NCBI RefSeq assembly: GCF_034377145.1
Contig: NZ_CP139707.1
Span: 877,001-941,000 of the forward strand
Reading direction: 5' to 3'
Length of the DNA: 64,000 nucleotides
Origin: Sulfitobacter sp. OXR-159
GTDB taxonomy: Bacteria; Pseudomonadota; Alphaproteobacteria; Rhodobacterales; Rhodobacteraceae
Program-made: the position numbers and the translations under genes
Shown here: positions 1-8,457 of the stretch, one piece after another
Numbering within the stretch: position 1 is the stretch's first letter
Layout of the letters: the number at the start of each line of letters is the position of its first letter
Notes under the pieces: model-generated
Database searches by the model: none
Told to the model about the DNA's origin: nothing
The model's input: the letters and a program-made list of their open reading frames with translations, nothing else

Positions 1-264
1 GGCGGTGGTGGGATCGGAGAGCGTGTTGCGCAAATTGCGCTCCGTCGCGAGCATCTCTTGCGCCTTATCGAGGATCATCGCCCCGGCCACCGTGATCCGG
101 GTGGCGTGGAATTCACGGTCAAACAGGTCCACCTGAAGGTCCGTCTCAAGTGAGGAAATCCGACTGGACACCGTCGCTTGGCTGACATTCAACTGCTCGG
201 CTGCCGCCCGGAAGCTTCCCAAGTTGGCGACCGTGACGAAGGTTTCTAAAAAGCGCGTGTTCAC
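1..264 (-). CDS. LysR-family transcriptional regulator, N-terminal part (cut by window edge)
   Basis: The first 88 codons on the minus strand give a classic LysR winged helix-turn-helix: an opening of the type NTRFLETFVTVANLGSFRAA, then AEQLNVSQATVSSRISSLE and a DLFDRE segment. The effector-binding domain lies outside the window. The start is taken as GTG at 264; a TTG directly before it is the alternative. It is transcribed in the same direction as the oxidase cluster but is separated from it by about 280 bases, so it need not belong to that operon. Its target cannot be told from what is visible. Confidence 0.85.
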   Translation of the reverse strand, partial: MNTRFLETFVTVANLGSFRAAAEQLNVSQATVSSRISSLETDLQVDLFDREFHATRITVAGAMILDKAQEMLATERNLRNTLSDPTTA

Positions 265-548
265 CAAGAACCTCTATTCTTATGTATCGGTCGCGAAGAA
301 CGAGGGTAGGTTAAGCTGGCGGTAAAGTCACCTGTTCTCAATGGGCTTTTGGCCCGGAAAGCCTTAGGGGAGCGCCTGTAGCGAGCGCTGCGTTCGAACG
401 GTCCGGCATGGTTGGCAGCGCAGCTAAATTGTGTTTCGTCTGGATGGCCCCATTGAACCCCATTAATTTCGTCCGGGGAAAGGGGCACTTCGGCCACTAT
501 CTGGTTTGTCCAACGAAGCCGGGGTTGGCCCGCGCTGGCTGGTCCTCT
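265..548. other. Intergenic stretch without a credible gene
   Basis: This stretch lies between the LysR start and the end of the oxidase cluster. Short open frames exist on both strands, but none has a recognisable domain or a good ribosome binding site. It should hold the LysR promoter and the end of the oxidase transcript. No clear hairpin terminator was seen. Confidence 0.5.
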
Positions 549-872
549 CTATCCGCTGGTGGATGTCACGACTATGGGGAGAGATGTCCAGACCGTCGCG
601 GTCAAGCCGGACAATGCGGTTGCAAGATTTACTTTCCGGTAGAAATCCGTGGTCGGACCAAAAGACCATTTCCCCACTGTCAGCAGAAGAAGCAGTTGCA
701 GCACAATCGCGGCGAGCCAGGCTATCAGCAGCGCCCAGCGAAAAAGTGACAAGCCGAGCCAGGCGACCTCCGGCCAGCCAAGGGCGCAGCCGAGGCCGTG
801 CAGCCCGTAGATCGCGCTGAAACTGGCCAGCCAGACCAGCAGCGGCAGAAGAATGCGCAACAACTCTCTCAC
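549..872 (-). CDS. Small membrane protein at the end of the terminal oxidase cluster
   Basis: A 107-residue protein beginning at GTG 872, which overlaps the TGA of the subunit I+III gene by four bases (GTGA), a strong sign of translational coupling. It has hydrophobic segments at about residues 5-28, 36-50 and 50-68, and a polar C-terminal tail. I do not recognise a named family. By position it may be a small accessory subunit, like the subunit IV proteins of other heme-copper oxidases, but this is inference from context. A longer frame extends upstream inside the oxidase gene and is an antisense-like artefact. Confidence 0.7.
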   Translation of the reverse strand: MRELLRILLPLLVWLASFSAIYGLHGLGCALGWPEVAWLGLSLFRWALLIAWLAAIVLQLLLLLTVGKWSFGPTTDFYRKVNLATALSGLTATVWTSLPIVVTSTSG

Positions 873-3352
873 GCGATCATCCCCGGCAGATGCGCCGCAA
901 GCAGGATCAGCACCGTGATCACTGCCAGATAGTCGGACCAGAGCGCCACAATGGCGAAACCCGCCCGACGCTGAGGCGACGTGAAACCACGCCTGATCTG
1001 CAAGATCAGAAAGCTCTGCATCAGCCCGACGAGCAGTGCATGGGCCAGCCCATAGGCGCCGAGGATCAGGAGCGTTGCGGCATAGGCATGGCCGTCCGGG
1101 GGCGGCAGGCGCAACAGCAGGGCCCCGAACGCCACCGCCGTGGCAACCGTCGCCAGCAACGCCGGAGCAAGGGCGACCATCGGGGCGGTGCCCGCGCGGT
1201 TGCGGCGGGCGCTCAGGTGCTGGGCCAGGGCGGCGACGAGCGCTGCACCGATGCCGAAGGCAAGCTCGACCCAAGAGGGGGCGAGCCATTGGGCTGGGGG
1301 CCAGCCGGGCGCGACGGTCCAGAGGAAGGCATAGCCAAAGAGGAGGGAGCCGAAGAAGGTTGCATTGGCCACCAGCAGGAAGGTCGAACCCCACCAGCCC
1401 GGCGATCTGTCGCCCTCGCTTGCCAGCGGCAAGGTCGTGCCGTGCCCGACCTCCTGTGGGCCTTGATCGGCGCGCGCGCTCAATTGCCAGACCCAGACCA
1501 GCGCCAAGGCCGCCACGCCGGCGAGTGCCAGCGGGGTGAACCAAAAGAGCTTGAGCAGGATCGACAGGAAGAACCCGCCCGTCACCGCCGCCATCAGGAT
1601 CGGCAGCCGTGTGTTGCCGGGATAGATGACCAGCGCTTCGGGGCGACCGTTGGCGGCATCAACCATCAGGGTCTCGCGCCGGGCCACCTCGGGCGCGCCG
1701 AGGTAGCCTTCGCCCTTGGCCAACCGGTTGGCCAGATCTGGCGTGTCGTAAAGCGGGGCACGCGCGCCCACCATCGGCAGGCTGGCAAAGTTATAGGAAG
1801 CGGGCGGCGACATGCCGGCCCATTCCAAGGTACCGGCCCGCCACGGGTTGCGCGGGCCGCGCACCGCCACGAAACTGTGAATGATGATGTCGACCAGCAC
1901 CATCGCAAGGCCGATCGCCATGACGAAACTGCTGACCGAAGAGATGAAGTTGATGACCCCCCAGCCGGTCTCGGCGTCATAGGTCTCGATCCGGCGGCGC
2001 TGGCCCAGCAGGCCGACCCAATGCATCGCCAGAAAGGTGCCGTGGAAACCCACGAAAATCAGCGCGAACGCCAGTTCGCCAAGCCGGAACAGCCGCTTGC
2101 GCCCGCTCACCAGCGGCAGCCAGTAGTAGATCCCCGCCAGCATCGGAAAGACGAAACCGCCGAACAGCACATAGTGCAGATGCGCGGTGATAAAGGCCGT
2201 GTCGTGGGCCTGCCAGTCGAAAGGCACCACGGCCACCATCACGCCGGTCAGCCCGCCGATGATAAAGGTGACAAAGAACCCGAGGATGTGCAGCATCGGC
2301 ATGTGCAACTCGGGCCGCCCCTTCCACATGGTGCCGATCCAGGCAAAGACCTGCACCCCCGTCGGCACCGCCACCAGCGTCGAGGCGGCCGAGAAGAACG
2401 CCAGTCCCATATGCGGAATGCCGGTGGTGAACATATGGTGCACCCAAAGCCCGAAGCTGAGGAACGCCAGCGCCAAAGCGCTCGCGACGATCCAGCCGTA
2501 GCCCAGCAGCGTCGTGCGCGCCATCACCGGGATCACGGTCGAGATCACCCCGGCGGCGGGCAAGAAAATGATATAGACCTCCGGGTGGCCGAACAGCCAG
2601 AACAGGTGCTGCCAAAGCAGGCTGTCGCCGCCCAGATCGGCTTGGAAGAACGGCAGGCCGAAGGCGCGCTCAACCTCAAGCAGCACCGAGCCGAGGATCA
2701 GCGGCGGAAATCCGGTAAGGATCATCAGCGAAGTGACCAGCGCGTACCAAGCAAAGATCGGCATCTTGTCGAGCGACATGCCGGGGGCGCGGTATTTCAG
2801 GATCGAGACTGTGAATTCGACGGCGGCGCAGATCGCAGAGATCTCGACGAAGGTGATGCCGATCAGCCAGAAATCGGTGTTGATGCCGGGCGAATGCAGC
2901 GGCCCGGTCAGCGGCGGATACATGAACCAGCCACCATCCGGCGCGATGCCGAAGAACAGCGCCACCAGCAACATCGCGCCGCCGAAGGCATAGCACCAGT
3001 AGCCGTAAGCGGTGAGCCGCGGAAAGGCGAGGTCGCGGGTGCCGAGCATCTTGGGCAGCAGATAGATCGCCAGCCCCTCGAAGGTGGGAATGGCGAAGAG
3101 GAACATCATGATCGTGCCATGCATGGTGAAGAACTGCGCAAAGGCACCGGCATCCACAAAAGCGGAATCAGGTGTCGCCAGTTGCGCGCGGATCAGCATC
3201 GCCAGCACGCCGCCGACGAGGAAGAAGAAGAAGGCAGTGACAAGAAACATCCGCCCGAGGTCGGAATGGTTTACGCTGCTGGTCCAGCCCTTCCAGCCCG
3301 GCTCGGAGGCCCAGATCGCATCCAGCTTGCGGTGACGGCGCAGCGCGTTCAT
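869..3352 (-). CDS. Heme-copper terminal oxidase, fused subunits I and III
   Basis: An 827-residue inner-membrane protein that reduces oxygen to water while pumping protons. Subunit I occupies about residues 1-560: heme a ligand His78 (MHGTIMM), the CuB/cross-link motif GHPEVY with His256 and Tyr260, the CuB pair His305-His306, and heme ligands His391 and His393 (HLHYV). The D-channel Asp107 and Glu258 are present. Where A-type oxidases normally have PTG-V/I-K-V/I-F, this one reads PTGVQVF near residue 334, so the K-channel lysine is Gln. A subunit III-like domain with five or more membrane segments follows from about residue 590 to the end. The ATG overlaps the subunit II stop by four bases. 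Such I+III fusions occur in alternative proteobacterial oxidases. I give no symbol because the electron donor (quinol or cytochrome c) is uncertain. Confidence 0.93.
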   Translation of the reverse strand: MNALRRHRKLDAIWASEPGWKGWTSSVNHSDLGRMFLVTAFFFFLVGGVLAMLIRAQLATPDSAFVDAGAFAQFFTMHGTIMMFLFAIPTFEGLAIYLLPKMLGTRDLAFPRLTAYGYWCYAFGGAMLLVALFFGIAPDGGWFMYPPLTGPLHSPGINTDFWLIGITFVEISAICAAVEFTVSILKYRAPGMSLDKMPIFAWYALVTSLMILTGFPPLILGSVLLEVERAFGLPFFQADLGGDSLLWQHLFWLFGHPEVYIIFLPAAGVISTVIPVMARTTLLGYGWIVASALALAFLSFGLWVHHMFTTGIPHMGLAFFSAASTLVAVPTGVQVFAWIGTMWKGRPELHMPMLHILGFFVTFIIGGLTGVMVAVVPFDWQAHDTAFITAHLHYVLFGGFVFPMLAGIYYWLPLVSGRKRLFRLGELAFALIFVGFHGTFLAMHWVGLLGQRRRIETYDAETGWGVINFISSVSSFVMAIGLAMVLVDIIIHSFVAVRGPRNPWRAGTLEWAGMSPPASYNFASLPMVGARAPLYDTPDLANRLAKGEGYLGAPEVARRETLMVDAANGRPEALVIYPGNTRLPILMAAVTGGFFLSILLKLFWFTPLALAGVAALALVWVWQLSARADQGPQEVGHGTTLPLASEGDRSPGWWGSTFLLVANATFFGSLLFGYAFLWTVAPGWPPAQWLAPSWVELAFGIGAALVAALAQHLSARRNRAGTAPMVALAPALLATVATAVAFGALLLRLPPPDGHAYAATLLILGAYGLAHALLVGLMQSFLILQIRRGFTSPQRRAGFAIVALWSDYLAVITVLILLAAHLPGMIA

Positions 3353-4047
3353 GGCGTCTCCTTCGCGGTAAAGGCGGCCCAGCCCGCCGGGTCATGGGCC
3401 TCAACCGAGAAGGTATGGCGGCTGTAGCCCTCGCCGTTGTACTCGGCGGTCAGGCCCTTGTAGGTGCCGGGGGCATCGGCCTCGATCCGCAGCACGTTGA
3501 CATGGCCGGGAATGGCGTCCAGCTTTCCAGCCAGACGCGGCACCCAAAAGCTGTGCACCACATCCCGGCTGGTGATCGCCACATCGACGGGCCGCCCGGC
3601 GGGGATGTGCAGCAGGTTCTCGGTGACATGGCCGGGGCGGTCGTCATAGGAAAAGCGCCAAGCCCATTGCCGGGCCTCGGCCTCGACCCGCACCACATCC
3701 GCCGCGGCGCGGGGCATCAGCCGCTCGCCGGTGACCAGACCATAGGCCAGCAAGGCCGCAAGGACCGCGATGGAAAAACACAGGCCCAGACCGATGATCC
3801 AGACCTTTTCATCCCGCGTGGCATTCTCCGCCTGCCGGGGTGTCCTGAAGGCGCCGATCACCAGCGCCGCCACCAGCGCGAGGATCAGACCCGCGCCGAT
3901 GAACATCACCCACCAGAGCGTCGCGATGGCGCGCGCCGCCGGGCCCGCCGGATCGACCACCGACAGATCGCCGCTGCAACCAATCAGCACACCGCACGTT
4001 GTCCCTGCAATCACCCCCCGAAGGAGCCTGCCCCGATGAGCGAGCAA
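3349..4047 (-). CDS. Terminal oxidase subunit II without CuA site (quinol-oxidase-like)
   Basis: A subunit II of a heme-copper oxidase. It has a lipoprotein-type signal ending in LIGC, two membrane segments, then a periplasmic cupredoxin domain containing VVHSFWVPRLAGKLDAIPG. The CuA loop reads GLTAEYNGEGYSRHTF. Aligned with the normal C-x-E-x-C-x3-H-x2-M ligand pattern, both cysteines, the second histidine and the methionine are replaced (Thr, Asn, Tyr, His), while the Glu is kept. This resembles the CyoA type of quinol oxidases. The start is uncertain: TTG 4047 gives a good lipoprotein n-region (HRGRLLR) but overlaps the divergent gene by 12 bases, while GTG 4014 avoids the overlap but leaves a weak signal. 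It overlaps the subunit I gene by four bases. Confidence 0.88.
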   Translation of the reverse strand: MLAHRGRLLRGVIAGTTCGVLIGCSGDLSVVDPAGPAARAIATLWWVMFIGAGLILALVAALVIGAFRTPRQAENATRDEKVWIIGLGLCFSIAVLAALLAYGLVTGERLMPRAAADVVRVEAEARQWAWRFSYDDRPGHVTENLLHIPAGRPVDVAITSRDVVHSFWVPRLAGKLDAIPGHVNVLRIEADAPGTYKGLTAEYNGEGYSRHTFSVEAHDPAGWAAFTAKETP

Positions 4048-4551
4048 AGCAATGAGACGGGCGAGGACCGGTTGATCGACCCGATCGCCTCTCAGCCCGG
4101 CTATGAAGAGACCGAGACCCGCATCGCGCTTGAGGGCCACCCGATCCATGCCATGAGCGTGGCCTTTCCCATCGCGCTGTCCTTCTGCCTGCTGGGGGCC
4201 GATCTGCTCTATTGGTGGACCGGCGATGCCTTTTGGGCGCGGGCGGCTCTCTGGGCGGCGGGGACGGCGTTCTTCTTTGGCGTGCTGGCGGGGTTTTCCG
4301 GCACCGCCGAGCTTTTGCTGGTGAGCGGCATCCGCTCCCGCGCTGCCGCTTGGACCCATGCGATCATCGCCGTGACCTTGCTGGCGGTCTTGGGCGCGAA
4401 TTGGGGCCACCGGCTCTATGGCTATGAGGCGGCGGTGCTGCCTTACGGCATCCTCCTGTCGGGGCTGGGCGCGGTGATGGTGGGGTTCACGGGTTGGCAT
4501 GGGGGCAAATTGGTCTTTGATTATCGTTTGGGCACGTCGAAGGGCAATTGA
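4036..4551 (+). CDS. DUF2231-type membrane protein
   Basis: A 171-residue protein with an AAGGAG ribosome binding site at 4021. After a hydrophilic N-terminus comes the family signature ALEGHPIHAMSVAFPIALSF, then four membrane helices to about residue 160. DUF2231 proteins are found near respiratory and heme proteins, and their conserved histidines suggest a redox or heme role, but no reaction is established. The gene sits on the opposite strand inside the oxidase cluster: its start abuts or overlaps the start of subunit II, and its last 31 bases overlap the 3' end of the HemJ/CopD-like gene. Confidence 0.85.
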   Translation: MSEQSNETGEDRLIDPIASQPGYEETETRIALEGHPIHAMSVAFPIALSFCLLGADLLYWWTGDAFWARAALWAAGTAFFFGVLAGFSGTAELLLVSGIRSRAAAWTHAIIAVTLLAVLGANWGHRLYGYEAAVLPYGILLSGLGAVMVGFTGWHGGKLVFDYRLGTSKGN

Positions 4552-5033
4552 CCGCCCCGCGGTTCAAGCAGCCAGCCGGGCAGGGGGAAGTCCCAGAGGT
4601 CGGGCTTGCCTAAAACCAGCATGAGGATCGCGATGACGGGGATGCCGACGGCAGTGATCGGCAGATAGGATCGGGGCAGGCGGTGTTTCTCTGGCTTCTC
4701 GGCCACCTGCACCACCAGATGCCCAATCCAAGCATGGGCGGCGGCAAGCGCCGCGACAAACAGCAGCTTGGCATAAAGCCAAGGGACGAAAACCTCGCGA
4801 AAGAAGATCAGCCATGTGCCTGCCACCACCGCCACGACGGCAGCGGGGGTGACGAGGATGGCATAGGTCGTATGAGTGGCGCGGCGGATGCGACTGTATT
4901 CTGCCGCCGTGCCAGCGGGATCATGGCGCGACAGCATCAAGGGCAGGGCGAGCAGCCCCGCGCACCACAGGATAAGCGCGGCGATATGCACGCCCTTGAA
5001 GAGCGTGATGAGAACCGGGAACCAGCCGCTCAC
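4521..5033 (-). CDS. HemJ/CopD-like integral membrane protein
   Basis: A 170-residue membrane protein starting at GTG 5033, with a GTGA overlap with the CtaG-like gene. The pattern KGVHIAALILWCAGLLALP near the N-terminus and WLYAKLLFVAALAAAHAW around residue 95-115 matches the HemJ/CopD superfamily, whose members include protoporphyrinogen oxidase HemJ and copper-export CopD. Given its place between an oxidase assembly factor and oxidase subunits, a role in heme or copper supply to the oxidase is plausible. Four membrane helices are visible. Choosing between HemJ-like and CopD-like function would need alignment. Confidence 0.75.
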   Translation of the reverse strand: MSGWFPVLITLFKGVHIAALILWCAGLLALPLMLSRHDPAGTAAEYSRIRRATHTTYAILVTPAAVVAVVAGTWLIFFREVFVPWLYAKLLFVAALAAAHAWIGHLVVQVAEKPEKHRLPRSYLPITAVGIPVIAILMLVLGKPDLWDFPLPGWLLEPRGGQLPFDVPKR

Positions 5034-5749
5034 GCGCTGCCCGCCCGCAGGGTCGCCCATCCGCGCCGTGCCACGGCCCCGGCGACGACCGCATAGGGCA
5101 GTCCCGCAGGCACCCACATCAGGATACCGCCAAGCTGTTGGTCGGCCAGCGGCGAGAAGCCCCAGTCCATGGGGGCAACGGCATGGGCGGCATAAAGCGC
5201 TTCGGGTGCGAAGGTCAGGATTGCCCCCAAAAGACCCATCTGCGCAAAACCAGCGATGAGCAGCGTCAGTGCCTCGACAGGTGTGCGGCCGGGGGCAAAC
5301 ACTGTGCGCCAGAACCACAGGGCGGAACCGAGCAGGCTAATCTGCATTAGCCAGTACACCCCCACGTGCGAGAGCGCGAGGTCATAGGCCGCCGGCAGAT
5401 GCCAGCCCCAAAGCACCCCGGCCGAGACGGCGAAGGCCGCCATCGCACCACCCGCCCGACGCGAGGGCCATGCGCGGGCCAACAGCGGCGCGGCGACGGC
5501 GAAGAGCAGCACGTGATGCACCACCCGCGCCGAAAACAGTGCCGAGGAAAGCGCACAGAGGGGCGAGACGAAGGCCAGCACCAGAACGCCCACGGCAGCC
5601 AATCCGTGGCAGCTGCGCGCGCGCAAGACAACGAAGAAGAGCAAAGACAGAGCGGCCAGAAGGAGCGGATCGAAGTTCCAGCGAAACCAAAAATCATCCG
5701 GCCCCGGTGCCGGTCCACAATAGGTTCGGATCCAAGCATCGCTGAGCAA
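5030..5749 (-). CDS. Caa3_CtaG-family cytochrome oxidase assembly protein
   Basis: A 239-residue protein with about seven membrane helices. It opens with a CGPAPGPDDFWFRWNFDP segment, followed by VVHHVLLFAVAAPLLA and WGWHLPAAYDLALSHVGVYW, the histidine-rich signature of the Caa3_CtaG family. These proteins help assemble copper centres of aa3/caa3 oxidases and differ from the Cox11-type CtaG. The start is TTG 5749, preceded by GAAGGGA about ten bases upstream. It is the first gene of the minus-strand oxidase block and is divergent from the dehydrogenase operon at 5940. Confidence 0.85.
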   Translation of the reverse strand: MLSDAWIRTYCGPAPGPDDFWFRWNFDPLLLAALSLLFFVVLRARSCHGLAAVGVLVLAFVSPLCALSSALFSARVVHHVLLFAVAAPLLARAWPSRRAGGAMAAFAVSAGVLWGWHLPAAYDLALSHVGVYWLMQISLLGSALWFWRTVFAPGRTPVEALTLLIAGFAQMGLLGAILTFAPEALYAAHAVAPMDWGFSPLADQQLGGILMWVPAGLPYAVVAGAVARRGWATLRAGSA

Positions 5750-5939
5750 GGTCTATTTTCCCTTCGGTCGTTCCTTAAGAGGAACGCTGCGCGCGGGCAC
5801 ATCGTTCCAAACGAATTGAGGCGCGGTTGGGTTTCCCCACGGCCCGATCAATTTTCCTTGACCCCCGGTAAAAGCGATCCAGCTTCTACCACAGGGCGCA
5901 TTACGCCCCGAGGCTACACGCATCACTTGGAGGGGTCAC

Positions 5940-6680
5940 TTGTCTTTTCCGACGCGCCGCAAAATTCTGAAATCCTTGCTGTTCGGCGGCACCGCCATCG
6001 CCGCCCCTTCGGCTGTCTTCGGCGCGATCTATGGCCGGGGCGAGGGGATGCCTTGGGAGCCCCTGAAGGGCCAGCCGCCGTATTACGGCACCCAAGAGGA
6101 TCGGTTCTTTACCCCCGATGAACGCGAGGCCGTCGCCGCGATCTGCGCGCGGCTGATCCCCTCGGATGGGGACGGGCCGGGGGCGGTTGAGGCTGATGTG
6201 ATCACCTTCCTCGACCGGCAGATGGCGGGGTTCTATGGCCGTGGGCAGCATTGGTACATGAAGGGCCCCTTCCTCGAAGGCACGGCGACCCAAGGCTATC
6301 AAAGCGAGCACCCCCCGGCAGAGCTCTACCGCCACGCGCTTGCCGAACTTGACGCCTATTGCCGCGCACAGCAGGACGCCGGTTTTGCCGCGCTGAGCGC
6401 GGCGCAACAGGACGAGATCCTCAAAGGTATGGACGACGAGGAAATCACCTTCGACCCGGTCTCGGCCAAGGCGTTCTTTGACCTGATCCTGAAAAACACC
6501 ATCGAAGGCTATTTCGCCGATCCGATCTACGGCGGCAACCGGGACATGGTGGCGTGGCACTACGTCGGCTTCCCCGGCACCCGCTATGATTACCGCGATT
6601 TCGTGGGCCACAACGGCGCGCGCATTGATCTGCCGCCGGTCAGCCTATTGGGCCGCCCCGGTTGGAACAGCTCTGAATAA
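5940..6680 (+). CDS. Gluconate 2-dehydrogenase subunit 3 family protein
   Basis: A 246-residue exported small subunit of a membrane-bound flavoprotein dehydrogenase. The N-terminus carries a Tat-like signal (TRRKILKSL followed by a hydrophobic stretch and an Ala-rich end), as expected for a subunit folded before export that carries the flavoprotein partner across the membrane. The body contains EREAVAAICARLIPSDGDGPGA and GFPGTRYDYRDFV, typical of this family. The start is TTG 5940 with GGAGGGG just upstream. It is first of three genes, 16 bases ahead of the flavoprotein. A TTGACC element at 5858 could be a -35 box, but the -10 is poor. Confidence 0.88.
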   Translation: MSFPTRRKILKSLLFGGTAIAAPSAVFGAIYGRGEGMPWEPLKGQPPYYGTQEDRFFTPDEREAVAAICARLIPSDGDGPGAVEADVITFLDRQMAGFYGRGQHWYMKGPFLEGTATQGYQSEHPPAELYRHALAELDAYCRAQQDAGFAALSAAQQDEILKGMDDEEITFDPVSAKAFFDLILKNTIEGYFADPIYGGNRDMVAWHYVGFPGTRYDYRDFVGHNGARIDLPPVSLLGRPGWNSSE

Positions 6681-6696
6681 GACACGAGGTGACACG

Positions 6697-8457
6697 ATGA
6701 CGAAGCAGCTTCCAAAGGTCGACGTGGTTCTGGTCGGTTTCGGCTGGACCGGGGCGATCTACGCCGAGAAGCTGACCGCCGCCGGGATGGAGGTGCTGGC
6801 ACTGGAACGCGGGCCGTGGCGCGACACGCCCACGGATTTCGCCACCACCTTCGCGCAGGACGAACTGCGCTATTACTGGCGCCACGGCATGTTTCAGGAA
6901 GCCTCGCAATCCACCGTCACTTTCCGCAACAACGGCGCACAGACGGCGCTGCCGATGCGGCACTGGGGGTCCTTTCTGCCGGGCAATGGCGTGGGCGGCT
7001 CGGGCGTGCATTGGAACGGCCAGACTTACCGTTTCCTGCCATCGGATTTCGTCGCGAAAAGCCATAACGAGGAACGCTATGGCCCGCTGCCCGAGGGGAT
7101 GACGGTGCAGGACTACGGCGTCACCTATGACGAGTTGGAGCCGCATTTCGACTATTTCGAGAAGATCTGCGGCATCTCCGGCACGGCGGGCAACCTGCGG
7201 GGTGACATCCGTGAGGGCGGCAACCCTTTCGAGGGGCCGCGCAGCGATGACTACCCCAATCCGCCGATGCAGATGACCTTTTCGCAGGACCGGTTCGAGG
7301 CTTCGGCGCGGGATATGGGGTTGAACCCTTTCCCCGTGCCCTCGGCCAATATGTCGCGCGCCTATGTCAATCCGCTGGGGATGCAGCTGGCCCCCTGCAC
7401 CTATTGTGGCTTTTGCGAGAAACACGGCTGCGGCAACTATTCCAAATCCTCGCCGCAGACCACGATTATCCCGGTCTTGATGAAGCGGGATAATTTCACC
7501 CTACGCACGGATTCCGAAGTGCTCTCGGTCGAGAAATCCCCCGATGACACCCGCACCACGGGGGTCACATACGTCGACACCAGCGGCGAGGAATTCTTCC
7601 AGCCCGCCGAGGTCGTGGTGCTCTGTGCTTACCCGCTTGAGAACGCCCGGCTGATGCTCTTGTCCGATATCGGCACGCCCTATGATCCGCAGACCGGTGA
7701 AGGCGTGGTGGGCAAGAACTACTGCTATCAGGTGATGTCCGGCGCGACGGTCTTTTACGATGAGGAATATACCAACGGCTTTGTCGGCGCGGGCGCGCTC
7801 GGCATGGCGGTGGATGAATACAATGGCGACAATTTCGACCATTCCGGGCTGGGCTTTATCGGGGGCGGCTATATCGCCTGCTACACCACCAACGCGCGGC
7901 CCATCGAAAGCCATCCGGTGCCTGAGGGCGTGCCGGGCTGGGGCAGCGAATGGAAACAGTCGGTCCGGGCCAATTTCCTCAAGACCACCACCGTGGGCGT
8001 GCACGGCGCCTCGATGGCGCATCGCAGCAATTACCTCGATCTTGATCCCACCTATACCGACCGACATGGCAGGCCGCTCTTGCGCATGACCTATGATTTC
8101 ACGCTGAACGACCGCCGGCTGACTGCCCATCTCACCCCGGTGGCCGAAGAGATTGCCCGAGGCATGGGCGGGCGCGAGGTCAACGTGGCCGAGCGCAACG
8201 GATCCTACGACTCGATGCCCTATCAAACCACGCATAACACCGGCGGCACGATCATGGGGGCCGACTCGCAGACGAGCGTATGCAACCGCTATTGTCAGAG
8301 TTGGGACCTGCACAACCTCTTCGTTGCCGGGGCAGGGCTGTTTCCCCAAAACGCGGGCTACAACCCGACCGGGACCGTGGCGGCGCTGGCCTATTGGTCG
8401 GTCGCGGCGATCATCGATCAATATATAGCTGACCCCGGCCCGCTGGTGCAGGCATGA
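6697..8457 (+). CDS. GMC-type FAD dehydrogenase, large subunit (gluconate/sugar/polyol dehydrogenase type)
   Basis: A 586-residue catalytic subunit. FAD binds at the N-terminal GFGWTG (residues 14-19) and the GNGVGGSGVHWNG loop near 97-108. Four cysteines at about 234, 237, 240 and 245 (CTYCGFCEKHGC) resemble the iron-sulfur cluster region of FAD-dependent glucose dehydrogenases. The C-terminal THNTGGTIMG and NPTGTVAALAYW hold the active-site His and Asn of the GMC fold. It oxidises a sugar acid, sugar or polyol in the periplasm and passes electrons to the cytochrome c subunit. The exact substrate cannot be read from sequence. The start is ATG 6697 with a GAGGT site; the open frame extends further up but overlaps the previous gene. 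Confidence 0.92.
   Translation: MTKQLPKVDVVLVGFGWTGAIYAEKLTAAGMEVLALERGPWRDTPTDFATTFAQDELRYYWRHGMFQEASQSTVTFRNNGAQTALPMRHWGSFLPGNGVGGSGVHWNGQTYRFLPSDFVAKSHNEERYGPLPEGMTVQDYGVTYDELEPHFDYFEKICGISGTAGNLRGDIREGGNPFEGPRSDDYPNPPMQMTFSQDRFEASARDMGLNPFPVPSANMSRAYVNPLGMQLAPCTYCGFCEKHGCGNYSKSSPQTTIIPVLMKRDNFTLRTDSEVLSVEKSPDDTRTTGVTYVDTSGEEFFQPAEVVVLCAYPLENARLMLLSDIGTPYDPQTGEGVVGKNYCYQVMSGATVFYDEEYTNGFVGAGALGMAVDEYNGDNFDHSGLGFIGGGYIACYTTNARPIESHPVPEGVPGWGSEWKQSVRANFLKTTTVGVHGASMAHRSNYLDLDPTYTDRHGRPLLRMTYDFTLNDRRLTAHLTPVAEEIARGMGGREVNVAERNGSYDSMPYQTTHNTGGTIMGADSQTSVCNRYCQSWDLHNLFVAGAGLFPQNAGYNPTGTVAALAYWSVAAIIDQYIADPGPLVQA

Noticed and set aside
549..1544. 331-residue minus frame including the small membrane protein
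   Set aside because: The part above 872 overlaps the oxidase gene out of frame and is Arg/Gly/Pro-rich; only the C-terminal 107 residues from GTG 872 look like a protein.
890..3427. 845-residue open frame on the plus strand opposite the oxidase gene
   Set aside because: It is an antisense shadow of high-GC coding DNA: rich in Arg, Gln, His and Gly, with no domain, while the opposite frame is a clear oxidase with all ligands.
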